A stretch of 64,000 nucleotides of DNA from positions 1 through 64,000 of the forward strand of contig NZ_QZMT01000012.1 of the NCBI RefSeq assembly GCF_003932495.1, in the 5' to 3' direction. Positions 45,717-55,769 of the stretch are shown here, piece after piece (positions within the stretch are counted from its first letter, which is position 1; each line of letters starts with the position of its first letter). A program made the position numbers and the translations under genes. The notes under the pieces are model-generated. The model saw nothing but the letters and a program-made list of their open reading frames with translations. It ran no database searches and was not told where the DNA came from. The stretch is from Guyparkeria sp. SCN-R1. Lineage in GTDB: Bacteria; Pseudomonadota; Gammaproteobacteria; Halothiobacillales; Halothiobacillaceae.

Positions 45717-47504
45717 CTAGTGGTCGTTGCCGTTTTCGGGACCACCGAGGTCCTCGAGGCGTACCCGGTAGGCTTCTTCCAGTGAGGTAATCCCCGCACG
45801 CGCCATTTCCAGGCCGTGGAGCGTCAGAGTGCGCATTCCCTTGTCCACGGCCAGCTGGCGTAGTTCCTCGGTGGTGATGCCGTGGGCGATGTGGTTAGCC
45901 AGGTCCCGGTCGACCACGATCAGCTCGTAGGCCATGGTGCGACCGACATAGCCGGTCTGGTCGCAATGATCGCAGCCCGTCGAGTGCCAGAACGTCTCGT
46001 TTTCGTCCACGCCCATGGTCTCGCGCACCAACGGTTCGGGATGGTGCTTTTTCTTGCAGTGCGAGCAGAGGATGCGCACCAGTCGCTGGGCCAGTACGCC
46101 CATGACCGTCGAGCTGACGAGATAGGGGGCGACACCCAGGTCCACCAGGCGAGTGACCGCGCTGGGCGCGTCGTTGGTGTGCAGGGTGGAGAAGACCAGG
46201 TGACCGGTCAGTGCGGCCTTCACGCCACTCTCGGCCGTCTCCAGGTCACGCATCTCGCCGATCATGATCACGTCCGGGTCATGGCGCAGGATGTTGCGCA
46301 GCGCGCGGCCGAACGTATAGCCGATACCGGCATGCACCTGCACCTGGTCGATGCCGTCCATGTCGTACTCGACCGGGTCCTCGACCGTGATGATGTGCGG
46401 GTCGCCGGCCTTCACCTCCTGGAGCAGCGAATAGAGCGTGGTGGTCTTGCCCGAGCCGGTAGGCCCGGTGACCAGGATCATGCCCTGGGCGCGGGCGATC
46501 AGGTTACGGATGATGCGCTCGTCGCTCTTGGAAAAGCCTAGCGCGTTCAAGGGCTTCAAGCCCATGTTCTTGTTCAGGATGCGGATGACCACGCTCTCGC
46601 CATTGAACGTCGGCATCACGGAGATACGCAGGTCCACTTCCTGCTTGCCCATGTGCACGCGGGCGTGGCCATCCTGGGGCAGGCGGTGTTCGGCGATGTT
46701 CATGCGGCCAAGGATCTTGATGCGTGCGACCACCGCCAACAGTTGGGTCTTCTCGATCGAGCGGATCGTCTGCAGGGCCCCGTCGAGGCGAAACCGGACC
46801 AACACGTTGTCGCGCCGTGGCAGGAAATGGATATCCGAGGCCCCTCGGCTGATCGCCTGCATCAAGAGCGTGTTGACCATCTTGACCACCGGTGCGCTGG
46901 TGGCCTGGTTCTCGATCTCGGGTTCATTGGTCGGCGATCGAGCCTCGCCTTCGCGGCCCAGTAACGCCTCGCGATCCTCGCCGACCGACTCGACGCGGTA
47001 GGCGCGGTTGATCGCGCTGGCGATCTGGTGCGCCGAGGCCAGCACCGGCTCGATGCCCAGCCCGGTGTAGAAACGCAGGATGGAGAGCAACTCCTGGTCG
47101 GTCGGCCGCGCCGAGGCGATCACCAGCACCGAGTTGCGTCGTGCCAGCGGCAGCACGTTCAGGCGCAGTGCCATCTCGTAGGGAATCAGCGCGGCGACCT
47201 CCGGCGGCGGCACGAACGCCCCCAGGTTCACCTGAGGGATGCCCAGCTGCGAGCACAGGGCCTGCTCGAGTTGCTCGGCCGAGATGATCTTGCGCTCGAC
47301 CAGCCAGTCGCCCAGGTGCGTGGCCGGATGGTGGCGCAACGATTCCAGGGCGCTTTCCAGTGCCTCGCGGCTCAGCGCGCCACGCTGCACCAGCACCTCG
47401 CCCAGCCGCTGGACGCGGGCATTGCGTGCCGAGTGCAGTGCCTGGTTGATGTCCGTCTCGCTGCCGATGCGCATCACCGGCATGGCCTGGGCCGTTTCCG
47501 TCAT
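45717..47504 (-). CDS. GspE/PilB-type secretion ATPase, orphan
   Basis: 595 residues. N-terminal MshE/GspE N domain (about 40-150, LGDWLVERKIISAEQLEQALCSQLGIP), then the hexameric ATPase: Walker A GPTGSGKTTT (about 347), the Asp box, Walker B IMIGEMRDLETAE, the His box STLHTND, and a zinc finger with CSHC (about 480) and CDHC (about 510). The start at 47504 has GAGGT. Such ATPases drive type IV pili or type II secretion, but no other pilus or secretion gene is nearby apart from a small membrane protein just downstream. PilB, GspE and MshE roles cannot be separated by eye. Confidence 0.92.
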   Translation of the reverse strand: MTETAQAMPVMRIGSETDINQALHSARNARVQRLGEVLVQRGALSREALESALESLRHHPATHLGDWLVERKIISAEQLEQALCSQLGIPQVNLGAFVPPPEVAALIPYEMALRLNVLPLARRNSVLVIASARPTDQELLSILRFYTGLGIEPVLASAHQIASAINRAYRVESVGEDREALLGREGEARSPTNEPEIENQATSAPVVKMVNTLLMQAISRGASDIHFLPRRDNVLVRFRLDGALQTIRSIEKTQLLAVVARIKILGRMNIAEHRLPQDGHARVHMGKQEVDLRISVMPTFNGESVVIRILNKNMGLKPLNALGFSKSDERIIRNLIARAQGMILVTGPTGSGKTTTLYSLLQEVKAGDPHIITVEDPVEYDMDGIDQVQVHAGIGYTFGRALRNILRHDPDVIMIGEMRDLETAESGVKAALTGHLVFSTLHTNDAPSAVTRLVDLGVAPYLVSSTVMGVLAQRLVRILCSHCKKKHHPEPLVRETMGVDENETFWHSTGCDHCDQTGYVGRTMAYELIVVDRDLANHIAHGITTEELRQLAVDKGMRTLTLHGLEMARAGITSLEEAYRVRLEDLGGPENGNDH

Positions 47505-47651
47505 CGTTTTACCTCGTTGCGTGATGGGTGGATCATCGCATACCGCAGCCCATATCCGCAGGCCTCGAGCCCCGGCGTGATAGGCTGCCGGTCCCGATTT
47601 CCGCCCCATACTCACCCCTCGATGCCCACCACTATTCCCCGACCCTAGCCG

Positions 47652-48113
47652 ATGAGCGACCAGCTGCCATTCTGGCGCGAGAAGCGCCTGACCGAGATGA
47701 CACCGTCCGAGTGGGAATCCCTTTGCGACGGCTGTGCCAAGTGCTGTCTCGAGAAGGTGGAAGACGAGGGCGGCGACGTCTACTACACGGACGTGGCCTG
47801 CCACCTGCTGGACGCCGGTACCTGCCAGTGCACGGACTACCTCAATCGCCAGACCCGCGTGCCCGGTTGCGTCTGGCTGCGCCCCGAGGACGTCGAGGAA
47901 TTCGATTGGCTGCCGCCCACCTGCGCCTACCGGCGCATCGCGGAGGGGCGTGACCTGCCGCCCTGGCACCCGCTGCTCACCGGTGATCCCGCCAGCACCA
48001 TGAAAAGCGGTTACTCGGTCGCCGGGCGGGCCGTGATCGCCGAGAACGCGGACCGTGACTCGATCGACTGGGAGGCCCACGTGGTCGACTGGCCGCTCGA
48101 AGAGAGTGACTAG
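47652..48113 (+). CDS. YcgN-family cysteine-cluster protein
   Basis: 153 residues, UPF0260/YcgN type. Conserved cysteines occur in [25 protein letters not shown] and VPGCVWLRP; they may bind zinc or an iron-sulfur cluster. Function unknown. Its 3' end overlaps the convergent copper ATPase gene by four bases. Confidence 0.9.
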   Translation: MSDQLPFWREKRLTEMTPSEWESLCDGCAKCCLEKVEDEGGDVYYTDVACHLLDAGTCQCTDYLNRQTRVPGCVWLRPEDVEEFDWLPPTCAYRRIAEGRDLPPWHPLLTGDPASTMKSGYSVAGRAVIAENADRDSIDWEAHVVDWPLEESD

Positions 48114-50431
48114 TCCAGCTTGATCACCCGCAACCGCAGGGCGTTGCCGATCACGCTCACCGACGAAAACGACATCGCGGCCGCGGCGATGATCGGCGAG
48201 AGCAGCACGCCGAAGACCGGGTAGAGCAGGCCGGCGGCGATCGGGATGCCGGCCGTGTTGTAGGCGAAGGCGAAGAATAGGTTCTGGCGGATGTTGCGCA
48301 TGGTCGCCTTCGACAGCCGGTGCGCCTGTACCAGCCCGTCGAGATCGCCGCGCAGCAACGTGATCCCGGCGCTCTCGATGGCCACGTCCGTGCCGCTGCC
48401 CATGGCGATGCCGACGTCGGCGGCGGCCAGGGCGGGGGCATCGTTCACCCCGTCGCCGGCCATCGCAACGACCCGCCCTTCCGAGCGCATCCGTTCGACC
48501 ACTTCGCTCTTGCCCTCCGGCAGGACATTGGCGCGCACCTGGTCGATGTCGAGTTGTCGGGCGACGGCGCGGGCGGTCTCCTCGGAATCGCCGGTGAGCA
48601 TGACCACCTCGAGTCCGGCCCGCTGCAGACGGTGAACGGCATCGGCGGTCGACTCGCGGATCGGGTCGGCGATCGCCAGCAGCCCGGCGGGCTGACCGTC
48701 GACGGCCACGCTGATCACGGTCGCGCCCTCATGGCGCCACGACGTCGCCGACCCCTCCAGCGTTTTCGTGTCGATGTCGTGGCCCTCCATGAGGGTCCGG
48801 TTGCCGACCAGCACCGTTTTCCCGTCCACGCGGCCGGTAACCCCCTTGCCGTTCTCGGCATCGAAGTCGGAGGCCTCGGGCAGGTCGAGCCCGCGTTCGC
48901 GAGCCTCGGCGACGATCGCCTCGGCCAGGGGATGCTCGCTGCCTTGTTCGAGCCCCGCGACCAGGCGCAGCAGCTCGTCCTCCCCCAGCTCGCCGGTAGC
49001 CTGGATGCGGGTCACGCGCGGGCGGCCTTCGGTGAGCGTGCCGGTCTTGTCGATCACCACCGTGTCGACCTGTTCGAGGCGTTGCAGGGATTCGGCATCA
49101 CGGATCAACACCCCGGCGCGCGCACCGCGACCGACACCGACCATGATCGACATCGGGGTGGCGAGCCCCAGCGCGCAGGGGCAGGCGATGATCAGCACGC
49201 TGACCGCCGCGATCAGGGCGTAGGCCATGGGTGGCTCGGGACCGACCACCGACCAGATGACGAAGGCAACCACCGCCGCGGCGATGACGCTGGGCACGAA
49301 CCAGGCAGCCACGCGGTCAGCCAGCCCCTGGATGGGCGCGCGACTGCGTTGGGCCTTGGCCACCATCTGCACGATGCGCGAGAGCATCGTGTCGCGCCCG
49401 ACCTTGTCGGCACGCATCACGAAGCTGCCCTGGCCATTGATGCTGCCGCCGATGACGGTGTCGCCTGCCTTGCGGGTCACCGCCATCGGCTCGCCGGTGA
49501 TCATCGACTCGTCGATATTGGAGCGACCCTCGAGGATCTCGCCGTCCAGCGGCACGCGATCGCCGGGGCGCACCCGCAGGTGATCGCCGATCTCGACCTC
49601 GTCGAGCGACACGTCCTCCTCGCCACTGTCGGTGATGCGCCGGGCGGTGGTCGGGGCCAGGTCGAGCAGGGCGCGAATGGCCCCGGAGGTCTTCTCGCGG
49701 GCGCGCAGTTCGAGGACCTGGCCCAGCAGGACCAGTACCGTGATCATCGCCGCGGCCTCGAAATAGACTGCGACCGAGCCGTCGGACTGGCGGAAGGCAT
49801 CCGGGAAGATGCCGGGCGCGGCCGTGGCGACCAGGCTATAGGCCCACGCCACGCCGGTGCCCAGCGCGATCAGGGTGAACATGTTGAGCTGGCGGTCGAC
49901 CACCGATCGCCAGCCGCGCACGAAGAACGGTTTGCCGGCCCACAGGACCACCGGGGTGGCCAGCAGCAACTGGAGCCAGTGGTTCACCTGCGGGGCGATC
50001 CAGCGATCGATGCCGAGGAAGTGGCCACCCATGGCCATGAGGAACAGCGGCAGGGTCAGCAGCGCGCCGATCCAGAACCGCCGGGTCATGTCGATCAGTT
50101 CCGGGTTGGGGCCATCGTCGCGGCTGACGGTCTCCGGTTCCAGTGCCATGCCGCAGATCGGACAGCTCCCCGGGCCCTGCTGACGGATCTCGGGGTGCAT
50201 CGGGCAGGTGTAGATGGCCTCCGGGTCCTCGGCGGCCGAATCGTCCGATGGGTCATCGCCGGACAGGTAGCGCTCGGGGTCGTCCTCGAAGCGCTCCCGG
50301 CAGTGGGCCGAGCAGAAGTGGAAGGTCTCGCCGTGATACTCGCTGCGATGCTCGCTCGTCGCCGGATCGACCTGCATGCCACAGACCGGGTCGGTGACGG
50401 GCTCGTGGCGTTGGTTTGTCGACTCGCTCAT
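48110..50431 (-). CDS. copA: Copper-translocating P1B-type ATPase
   Basis: 773 residues. N-terminal YHS domain (about 14-55, DPVCGMQVD and [20 protein letters not shown]), a metal-binding zinc-ribbon-like motif (YTCPMHPEI ... [12 protein letters not shown]), then eight membrane helices with ACPCALG as the transmembrane metal site (about 415), phosphorylation motif DKTGT (about 460), SEHPLAEAI and [10 protein letters not shown]. The usual GMxCxxC ferredoxin-like domains are absent. Exports Cu(I) from the cytoplasm. No copper regulator is adjacent, and no clear CueR site was identified upstream. Confidence 0.92.
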   Translation of the reverse strand: MSESTNQRHEPVTDPVCGMQVDPATSEHRSEYHGETFHFCSAHCRERFEDDPERYLSGDDPSDDSAAEDPEAIYTCPMHPEIRQQGPGSCPICGMALEPETVSRDDGPNPELIDMTRRFWIGALLTLPLFLMAMGGHFLGIDRWIAPQVNHWLQLLLATPVVLWAGKPFFVRGWRSVVDRQLNMFTLIALGTGVAWAYSLVATAAPGIFPDAFRQSDGSVAVYFEAAAMITVLVLLGQVLELRAREKTSGAIRALLDLAPTTARRITDSGEEDVSLDEVEIGDHLRVRPGDRVPLDGEILEGRSNIDESMITGEPMAVTRKAGDTVIGGSINGQGSFVMRADKVGRDTMLSRIVQMVAKAQRSRAPIQGLADRVAAWFVPSVIAAAVVAFVIWSVVGPEPPMAYALIAAVSVLIIACPCALGLATPMSIMVGVGRGARAGVLIRDAESLQRLEQVDTVVIDKTGTLTEGRPRVTRIQATGELGEDELLRLVAGLEQGSEHPLAEAIVAEARERGLDLPEASDFDAENGKGVTGRVDGKTVLVGNRTLMEGHDIDTKTLEGSATSWRHEGATVISVAVDGQPAGLLAIADPIRESTADAVHRLQRAGLEVVMLTGDSEETARAVARQLDIDQVRANVLPEGKSEVVERMRSEGRVVAMAGDGVNDAPALAAADVGIAMGSGTDVAIESAGITLLRGDLDGLVQAHRLSKATMRNIRQNLFFAFAYNTAGIPIAAGLLYPVFGVLLSPIIAAAAMSFSSVSVIGNALRLRVIKLD

Positions 50432-50532
50432 CGGGGCCTACCTCGAATGGATGGGAGACGGCTGTCTCGTTCGAGCCTAGACCCTCAATCTATTTCATGC
50501 ACGGGCAGACGCAGTCACCCGCGTGCACGGGG

Positions 50533-50964
50533 TCAGCGCTTGAGCTTGTCCCTGAGGCATTCCATGAGCTTGGCCTCGTCCGGCGGGCCGCCGTTCTGCT
50601 GGGCCTGCCAGAGCGCCTCGCCGAGGCAGTCGATCATCTCGTGCTCGGCCTCGAGCGGATCGGCCTTCTTCAGGGACAGCTCCGAATGCACCGAGCGGAT
50701 GCCGGCCGGGCGGTCGGTCTGCACCATCTCGCGCAGGGAGAGGTGCATGCTCATGTGCAGGAACGGGTTGGTCACGCCCATCTCCGGCGGCCAGTCGGCC
50801 TCCAAGGCGAACTCGGGCTGGTCGAGCAGCGAGTGGTACTCGGGATGATCGCGGATCACCTCGAAGATCATCTGCTCGATCGGCGCCAGGGGCTTTTTCT
50901 GCTTGCCCTTGGTCCAGGCATCGATGAAGGGCTGGCGCATACGGCGGCGGTCACTGGAGTACAT
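50533..50964 (-). CDS. DUF1841-family protein
   Basis: 143 residues from MYSSDRRRMRQPF at 50964. Contains APIEQMIFEVIRDHPEYHSLL and GVTNPFLHMSMHLSLREMVQTDRPAGIR, typical of DUF1841, often found beside nth. No signal peptide. Function unknown. Five bases separate it from nth upstream on the same strand, so the two are probably one transcript. Confidence 0.85.
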   Translation of the reverse strand: MYSSDRRRMRQPFIDAWTKGKQKKPLAPIEQMIFEVIRDHPEYHSLLDQPEFALEADWPPEMGVTNPFLHMSMHLSLREMVQTDRPAGIRSVHSELSLKKADPLEAEHEMIDCLGEALWQAQQNGGPPDEAKLMECLRDKLKR

Positions 50965-50969
50965 GGCAG

Positions 50970-51692
50970 TCAGGCCTCGGTGGGTTCGGTAGCGTAGCGG
51001 GCGATCAGTTCGGGGCTGCATTCCTCGGTCTTGTCGCGGAAATCGCACAAGTCACAGACGATACAGGCCCCGCAGTCGGGGCGGCGCGCCTTGCAGACGT
51101 AGCGGCCATGCAGGATCAGCCAGTGGTGGGCATCAAGCTGGTATTCCTTCGGGATGACCTTGAGGAGTCGGTCCTCGACGGCGCGCACGGTCTTGCCCTT
51201 GGCCAGGCCGGTGCGGTTGGCGACGCGAAAGATGTGGGTATCGACCGCCATGGTCGGCTGGCGGAAGACGGTGTTGAGCACCACGTTGGCGGTCTTGCGG
51301 CCCACGCCGGGCAGTGCCTCGAGTGCCTCGCGATCATCGGGCACCTCGCCACCGTGCTTGTCGATCAGCTGTTGGCAAAGGGCGTAGACGTTCCTGGCCT
51401 TGGTCTTGTACAGGCCGATGGTGCGAATCGCGTCGGTGAGTTCATCGAGACCCAGGTCGAGAATCGCCTGTGGCGTGTCGGCGCGTTGGAATAGTGGCCG
51501 GGTCGCCTTGTTCACGCCGGCGTCGGTCGCCTGGGCGGACAGCACCACGGCAACCAGCAGTTCGAAGGGCGAGCGGTACTCGAGTTCGGTGGTCGGCTCG
51601 GGTCGCTGGCGCTGGAAACGGGCGAACATCTCGCGGCGGGTGCGGGGATTCATGACGGTCCGGTCACTCGCAAATCGGGTGGTGGGCTGCAT
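50970..51692 (-). CDS. nth: Endonuclease III
   Basis: DNA glycosylase/AP lyase for oxidised pyrimidines. The helix-hairpin-helix holds GVGRKTANVVL with the catalytic Lys, the catalytic Asp is in AVDTHIFRV, and the 4Fe-4S cluster ligands have the Cx6Cx2Cx5C spacing. Two starts are possible: 51692 (240 residues), which has a good GGAG site, and 51653 (227 residues), whose MNPRTRREM aligns with the E. coli start but lacks a ribosome site. I prefer 51692 on that basis. Confidence 0.94.
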   Translation of the reverse strand: MQPTTRFASDRTVMNPRTRREMFARFQRQRPEPTTELEYRSPFELLVAVVLSAQATDAGVNKATRPLFQRADTPQAILDLGLDELTDAIRTIGLYKTKARNVYALCQQLIDKHGGEVPDDREALEALPGVGRKTANVVLNTVFRQPTMAVDTHIFRVANRTGLAKGKTVRAVEDRLLKVIPKEYQLDAHHWLILHGRYVCKARRPDCGACIVCDLCDFRDKTEECSPELIARYATEPTEA

Positions 51693-51779
51693 GATAAACT
51701 CCGCGCCCTTGTCCGGGGAATGCCTGCAGACATCCCTCAGAAGAACTGCTAGACGGACACGCATTCGGGAGAGTCGATC

Positions 51780-52322
51780 GTGAACAAGCCATTGGGAATC
51801 GTTGGGGCAACCTGGGGCGTACTGGGTCTGTGCGCGCTGCTGCTCTGGGCGATCTACCGCCTGTCCTTCTACGCCATCGAGGCCTGGGCCGAACCCTGGG
51901 CCTGGTGGCACTGGGTGTTCTTTGCCGGCTGGATGGTGTTCATGATCTACAGCGAAGGCTACAAGGGATTCCAGAAGGGATTCTCGCCGCGGGTGGTCGC
52001 CCGGGCCGTTCACCTGTCGCACCACCCGGTCGCCTGGCATGTGCTGCTCGCTCCGCTTTACTGCATGGGCTACATCCACGCAACGAAGAAGCGACGCATC
52101 GTGGCCCTGTCGGTGACCGCCGGCGTGGTCATGCTGGTGCTGCTGGTCAGCCTGCTCCCCCAGCCGTGGCACGGGATCGTGGATATGGGTGTCGTCGCCG
52201 GGCTTGGCTACGGGGTGATCGCGATTCTCGCCTTTGCCCTCAAGGTTTTCGTGGGCCGGCCGCTCGATTGGCCCACGGACGTGCCGGGTGACGAGCACCG
52301 CAGTGAGCCCCAGGCGGGATAA
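51780..52322 (+). CDS. Multi-pass membrane protein of unknown function
   Basis: 180 residues with GTG start and four membrane helices (about 8-28, 42-60, 108-128, 140-160). Contains WWHWVFFAGWMVFMIYSEGYKGFQKGFSPRVVARA and HHPVAWHVLLAPLYCMGYIHATKKRR. Acidic hydrophilic C-terminal tail. Twelve bases before the adenosyltransferase, so the two are probably co-transcribed; a link to cobalamin is not otherwise supported. A TGATAAACT extended -10-like element is at 51692-51700. Confidence 0.75.
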   Translation: MNKPLGIVGATWGVLGLCALLLWAIYRLSFYAIEAWAEPWAWWHWVFFAGWMVFMIYSEGYKGFQKGFSPRVVARAVHLSHHPVAWHVLLAPLYCMGYIHATKKRRIVALSVTAGVVMLVLLVSLLPQPWHGIVDMGVVAGLGYGVIAILAFALKVFVGRPLDWPTDVPGDEHRSEPQAG

Positions 52323-52333
52323 GGCGGATCGGG

Positions 52334-52930
52334 ATGACGAGATCGGACGACGAGCGTAATCGACTCTCGCGGGTGGTCACCCGCACTGGCGATCAGGGGC
52401 AGACGGGGCTGGCCGATGGCAGTCGCCTGTCGAAGGACACCGCTACCATCGAACTGCTGGGTGAACTCGACGAGCTCAATGCCCGCCTGGGAAGCCTGAG
52501 CGTTTCGCTGACCGACGAGCCCGACAGGCTGGCGTTCGTCCGCGAGCAGCAGCAGGCGGTCTTTGACCTGGGCGGATTTGTCGCGATGGGGGGGATGGCC
52601 GCGTCGAGCCAGTTGCCGTCACTCGAACGCCTGGATGCCTGGATCGAGGCGGCCAATCGCGACCTGACGCCGCTCAAGGAATTCATCCTGCCGGGCGGCA
52701 CCGAGGCCATGGCGCGGGCGCACCTGGTTCGCACGGCGACCCGCCGTGTCGAGCGTCTGGCCTGGTCCTGGTGCCAAGAAGGTAAGCAGGAAGGTGATCA
52801 GGCCGACGAACGTGCCCTGTTGGCCACCTACCTGAACCGGCTGTCGGATGCCTGGTTCGTGTTCGCCCGGCTGCTCGATCGTGACGGTCAGCACACGGTC
52901 TACTGGCGTGGTGCGGCCGCCTCGGACTGA
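52334..52930 (+). CDS. Cob(I)yrinic acid a,c-diamide adenosyltransferase, PduO type
   Basis: Transfers the adenosyl group of ATP to cobalt to make adenosylcobalamin. 198 residues; N-terminal TRTGDQGQTGLADGSR binds ATP, ELLGELDELNARLG and VRTATRRVERLAW ... LLATYLNRLSDAWFVFARL are characteristic. Its 3' end overlaps the convergent YihY gene by 31 bases. Confidence 0.93.
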   Translation: MTRSDDERNRLSRVVTRTGDQGQTGLADGSRLSKDTATIELLGELDELNARLGSLSVSLTDEPDRLAFVREQQQAVFDLGGFVAMGGMAASSQLPSLERLDAWIEAANRDLTPLKEFILPGGTEAMARAHLVRTATRRVERLAWSWCQEGKQEGDQADERALLATYLNRLSDAWFVFARLLDRDGQHTVYWRGAAASD

Positions 52931-54276
52931 GTTGTATCGTCCGCGCGGTTGGATGCCGGCTCGGCGGGGCCCATTGTCGTTTCACCCATGTCCTCGTCCC
53001 ATTGCCGGCGGTGCTCGGCAAACCGCCCCAGTGCCGGGATGGCCTCGATCAATGCCGGAGGCAACTCGGGCGACTTGCCTTCAATCGCCCGTTCTACCGC
53101 CGCCAGCGTGATGCGCTCGCCCGGCCGGGCGGGCAGGAAGCAAGTCGTGTCGGCCGGCTCGGTGATGCGCAGCAGGTTGGCTTCCACCAGCTTTTCCAGC
53201 AACGGGTCGATCCAGACCTGGGCGAGCTCCCGGTAGTGCTCGATACGCCCCGCGAGCTGATCCCGGTCCGGGGGCAGCTTGCCGTCCTCGAAGCGACGCT
53301 CGATGTCGTCGAGCACCACGATCGCCGCCGCCAGTCGCGTCCCCGGGTGCACCGGCACGGGCTTTCCGAGCGTCAATCGATCGCTGTGCTGCCAGGCATA
53401 GCTGATGCCCGCGCCCACCAGCACGATCATCCAGGCAATCTGCAACCAGATCAGGAACAACACCAGTGAGGCGAAAGCTGAATACACGGCGGTGTAGCTG
53501 GTCGATCCGGCAATCAGTCCGCCGAACAACAACCCCAGCAGGTTCCAGAGAATCGCGGCTACCAACCCGCCGACCAACGCCGAGCTGGGCCGCACCCTGG
53601 TATTGGGGATGAACAGGTAGAGAAAGGCGAATGCGGCGGTCCAGACGGCTAGCGGGACGAGATAGCCCAGCCACTTGAGCAAGGTGGCCAGCACCGACAG
53701 CTCGGCAAACTCGCGAACGCCGGGGGCGGCAAGCAGGGTGGCGGTGAGGCTGCCGGCGGCGATCACCAGCACCGGGCCGACCATGAGCACCGACAGGTAA
53801 TTGGCGAAACGTGCCGACATCGAGCGCAACTGATGCACGTTCCAGATGCGGTTGAAGACCCGTTCGATCTTCTGCATCAGGGCGATGACCGTGAAGAAGA
53901 GCAGGGCGATGCCGACCGCACCCAGGACACCAACCCGGATATTGTCGACGAAATCGAGCAGGCGCAGCGTCAGTTCGTCGGCGGCGTCGCCCAGCGGCGC
54001 CATTATCGAGAGCAGGAACGGCTCGATGACTGAGGCCGAGCCGAAGGCCTTGAGCACCGAGAACGCCACCGCCAACAATGGCACCATCGAGAGCAGCGTC
54101 GTGTAGGACAGGCTCATCGCGTTGAGCTGTAGGTCGCCGCGTGACGCCGAGGACAGCACGCTCAGCATGGCGCGGGTAAGTCGCTGGGCCGTGCGGCCGA
54201 GTCGGGTGGCCGGGCGGTGATGCCAGATCCAGCGTTTGGCCGAGTCGAACCATTGGCGGGGCGTGAAGGGGATCAT
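52900..54276 (-). CDS. YihY/BrkB-family membrane protein
   Basis: 458 residues from the ATG at 54276 (a TTG codon just before extends the frame by one). A long N terminus precedes six membrane helices (about 35-290) with the family motif LNAMSLSYTTLLSMVPLLAVAFSVLKAFG and NLLGLLFGGLIAGSTSYTAVYSAFASLVLFLIWLQ; the C terminus from about 300 is soluble and helical. Formerly misnamed RNase BN; the function of the family is unsettled. The 3' end overlaps the adenosyltransferase gene. Confidence 0.9.
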   Translation of the reverse strand: MIPFTPRQWFDSAKRWIWHHRPATRLGRTAQRLTRAMLSVLSSASRGDLQLNAMSLSYTTLLSMVPLLAVAFSVLKAFGSASVIEPFLLSIMAPLGDAADELTLRLLDFVDNIRVGVLGAVGIALLFFTVIALMQKIERVFNRIWNVHQLRSMSARFANYLSVLMVGPVLVIAAGSLTATLLAAPGVREFAELSVLATLLKWLGYLVPLAVWTAAFAFLYLFIPNTRVRPSSALVGGLVAAILWNLLGLLFGGLIAGSTSYTAVYSAFASLVLFLIWLQIAWMIVLVGAGISYAWQHSDRLTLGKPVPVHPGTRLAAAIVVLDDIERRFEDGKLPPDRDQLAGRIEHYRELAQVWIDPLLEKLVEANLLRITEPADTTCFLPARPGERITLAAVERAIEGKSPELPPALIEAIPALGRFAEHRRQWDEDMGETTMGPAEPASNRADDTTQSEAAAPRQ

Positions 54277-54508
54277 CAATCAGCCGGGTCCTTTTCGTGG
54301 CTTGGTGGAGCGGTTCGTGGTCGGGCGGACGTCACAACGGCACGGGCCCTGTCACGGCAAGCCCCGTTGTCGCCTGAACGCGCCGGGACGGTCGGCATGG
54401 CGTGCCGGATCAATGCTTGTGGCACTTGCTGCGTTATCATGCTTGGCCCGGCGCCTTCATGACGCCGCTGCCGCCACGGCCTTACCGTTCGAGGGAGCTT
54501 AGCACCAG

Positions 54509-55369
54509 ATGGAAACCACACCGACGCTCACCGACGCCCCCGAGGTCCCGGTCGTCCTGGCCATTGCCGGACACGACCCCAGTGGTGGAGCCGGCATCCA
54601 TGCCGATATCGAGGCGATCGTCAGCCAGGGCGTGCATCCGGCCACGGCGATCACCGCGTTGACCGTGCAGGATACGGTCAACGTGCATGGTTTCGTGCCC
54701 AGCGACCCGAAGCTCGTGATCGACCAGTCGCTGGCGGTTCTCAAGGACATGCCGGTCGGCGCGATCAAGATCGGCATGCTCGGCACCGTCGAACTGGTCG
54801 AGGCCGTCGCCTCGGTGCTGGCGCGCTACCCGGATATCCCCGTGGTGCTCGACCCGGTGCTGGTCGCCGGCGGGGGCGGGTCGCTCGCCGAGAATGCCGT
54901 GGCCGCGGCGATCGTCGAGCACCTGTTCCCGCGAGCGACCATTGTGACACCCAACGCCCACGAGGCGCGGGTACTGGCGCCGGATGCGACTGACCGGGAC
55001 CAGCGCGGCCAGATGCTCTCGGCCCTTGGGGCGGAGTACGTCCTGCTCAAGGGCGGTGACGAGCCGGGCGAGAAGGTGGAGAACTGGCTATACGGCGTCG
55101 AGCCGCCGCGGCGATTCGTCTACGAGCGACTGGCGGGCCAGTTCCACGGCTCGGGCTGCACGCTGTCCTCGGCGATCGCCGGGCTGATCGCCCAGGGCAG
55201 TGACCCGGTCAACGCCGTCCACGAAGGACTCGAATACACCCACCAGACCCTGATGCATGCGGCGGCCATCGGCCGCGGCCAGCTGATCCCCCACCGGCTG
55301 TTCTGGGCCGACGATGAGGGTGGGACGGACATGAATGACGAACCGCCCGGCTCATCGCGGGTGCACTGA
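54509..55369 (+). CDS. thiD: Hydroxymethylpyrimidine/phosphomethylpyrimidine kinase
   Basis: Phosphorylates HMP and HMP-P in thiamine synthesis. 286 residues of the ribokinase fold: IAGHDPSGGAGIHADIEAI, VVLDPVLVAGGG, PNAHEARVL, and the anion-hole/catalytic GSGCTLSSAIAG. I saw no thiamine riboswitch in the 230-base upstream region. The C-terminal acidic tail is extra. Confidence 0.94.
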   Translation: METTPTLTDAPEVPVVLAIAGHDPSGGAGIHADIEAIVSQGVHPATAITALTVQDTVNVHGFVPSDPKLVIDQSLAVLKDMPVGAIKIGMLGTVELVEAVASVLARYPDIPVVLDPVLVAGGGGSLAENAVAAAIVEHLFPRATIVTPNAHEARVLAPDATDRDQRGQMLSALGAEYVLLKGGDEPGEKVENWLYGVEPPRRFVYERLAGQFHGSGCTLSSAIAGLIAQGSDPVNAVHEGLEYTHQTLMHAAAIGRGQLIPHRLFWADDEGGTDMNDEPPGSSRVH

Positions 55370-55389
55370 ACGCTGACGAAGAGGGTTTG

Positions 55390-55737
55390 ATGGAGAACGT
55401 TCGCCCCAGCACCGACATGATGCTGCGCCAACTCGACCAGATCGCCCACGAGCTTCAACAGGCCGGGCTCTGGTCGGATCAGCGACCCAGCGAGCAGGCG
55501 CTGGCCAGTCCTCATCCGTTCTGCTTCGACACCCTGGCGTTCGAGGAGTGGCTGCAGTGGAAATTCCTGCCGCAGATGAGTGACCTGCTCGAGCGGTTCG
55601 GCACGCCACCGGAAAACTGCTCGATGGCGCCGTTGGCCGAGCACCAGTTTGCCGAACTCGAGGAAGACACGGACCGCCTGCTGGCGGCGATCGCCGAGTT
55701 CGACAACATCGCTTGGCATTTCTTCAACGCCCGCTGA
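55390..55737 (+). CDS. YqcC-family protein
   Basis: 115 residues from the ATG at 55390. Contains LRQLDQIAHELQQAGLW and FCFDTLAFEEWLQWKFLPQMSDLLE, as in E. coli YqcC. Helical cytoplasmic protein of unknown function, often near truC in enterobacteria but here between thiD and metZ. Confidence 0.88.
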   Translation: MENVRPSTDMMLRQLDQIAHELQQAGLWSDQRPSEQALASPHPFCFDTLAFEEWLQWKFLPQMSDLLERFGTPPENCSMAPLAEHQFAELEEDTDRLLAAIAEFDNIAWHFFNAR

Positions 55738-55769
55738 TGGCGGGCAAGATCGACAAGACCGGATATCCC

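Noticed and set aside
48320-50848. An 842-codon open frame on the plus strand over copA
   Set aside because: It mirrors copA, whose domains and catalytic motifs are complete on the minus strand. High GC at third codon positions keeps the opposite strand open; the antisense product is His/Gly/Arg-rich with no domain.
54280-54508. Thiamine riboswitch before thiD
   Set aside because: I looked for the conserved CTGAGA and related core motifs and did not find them.
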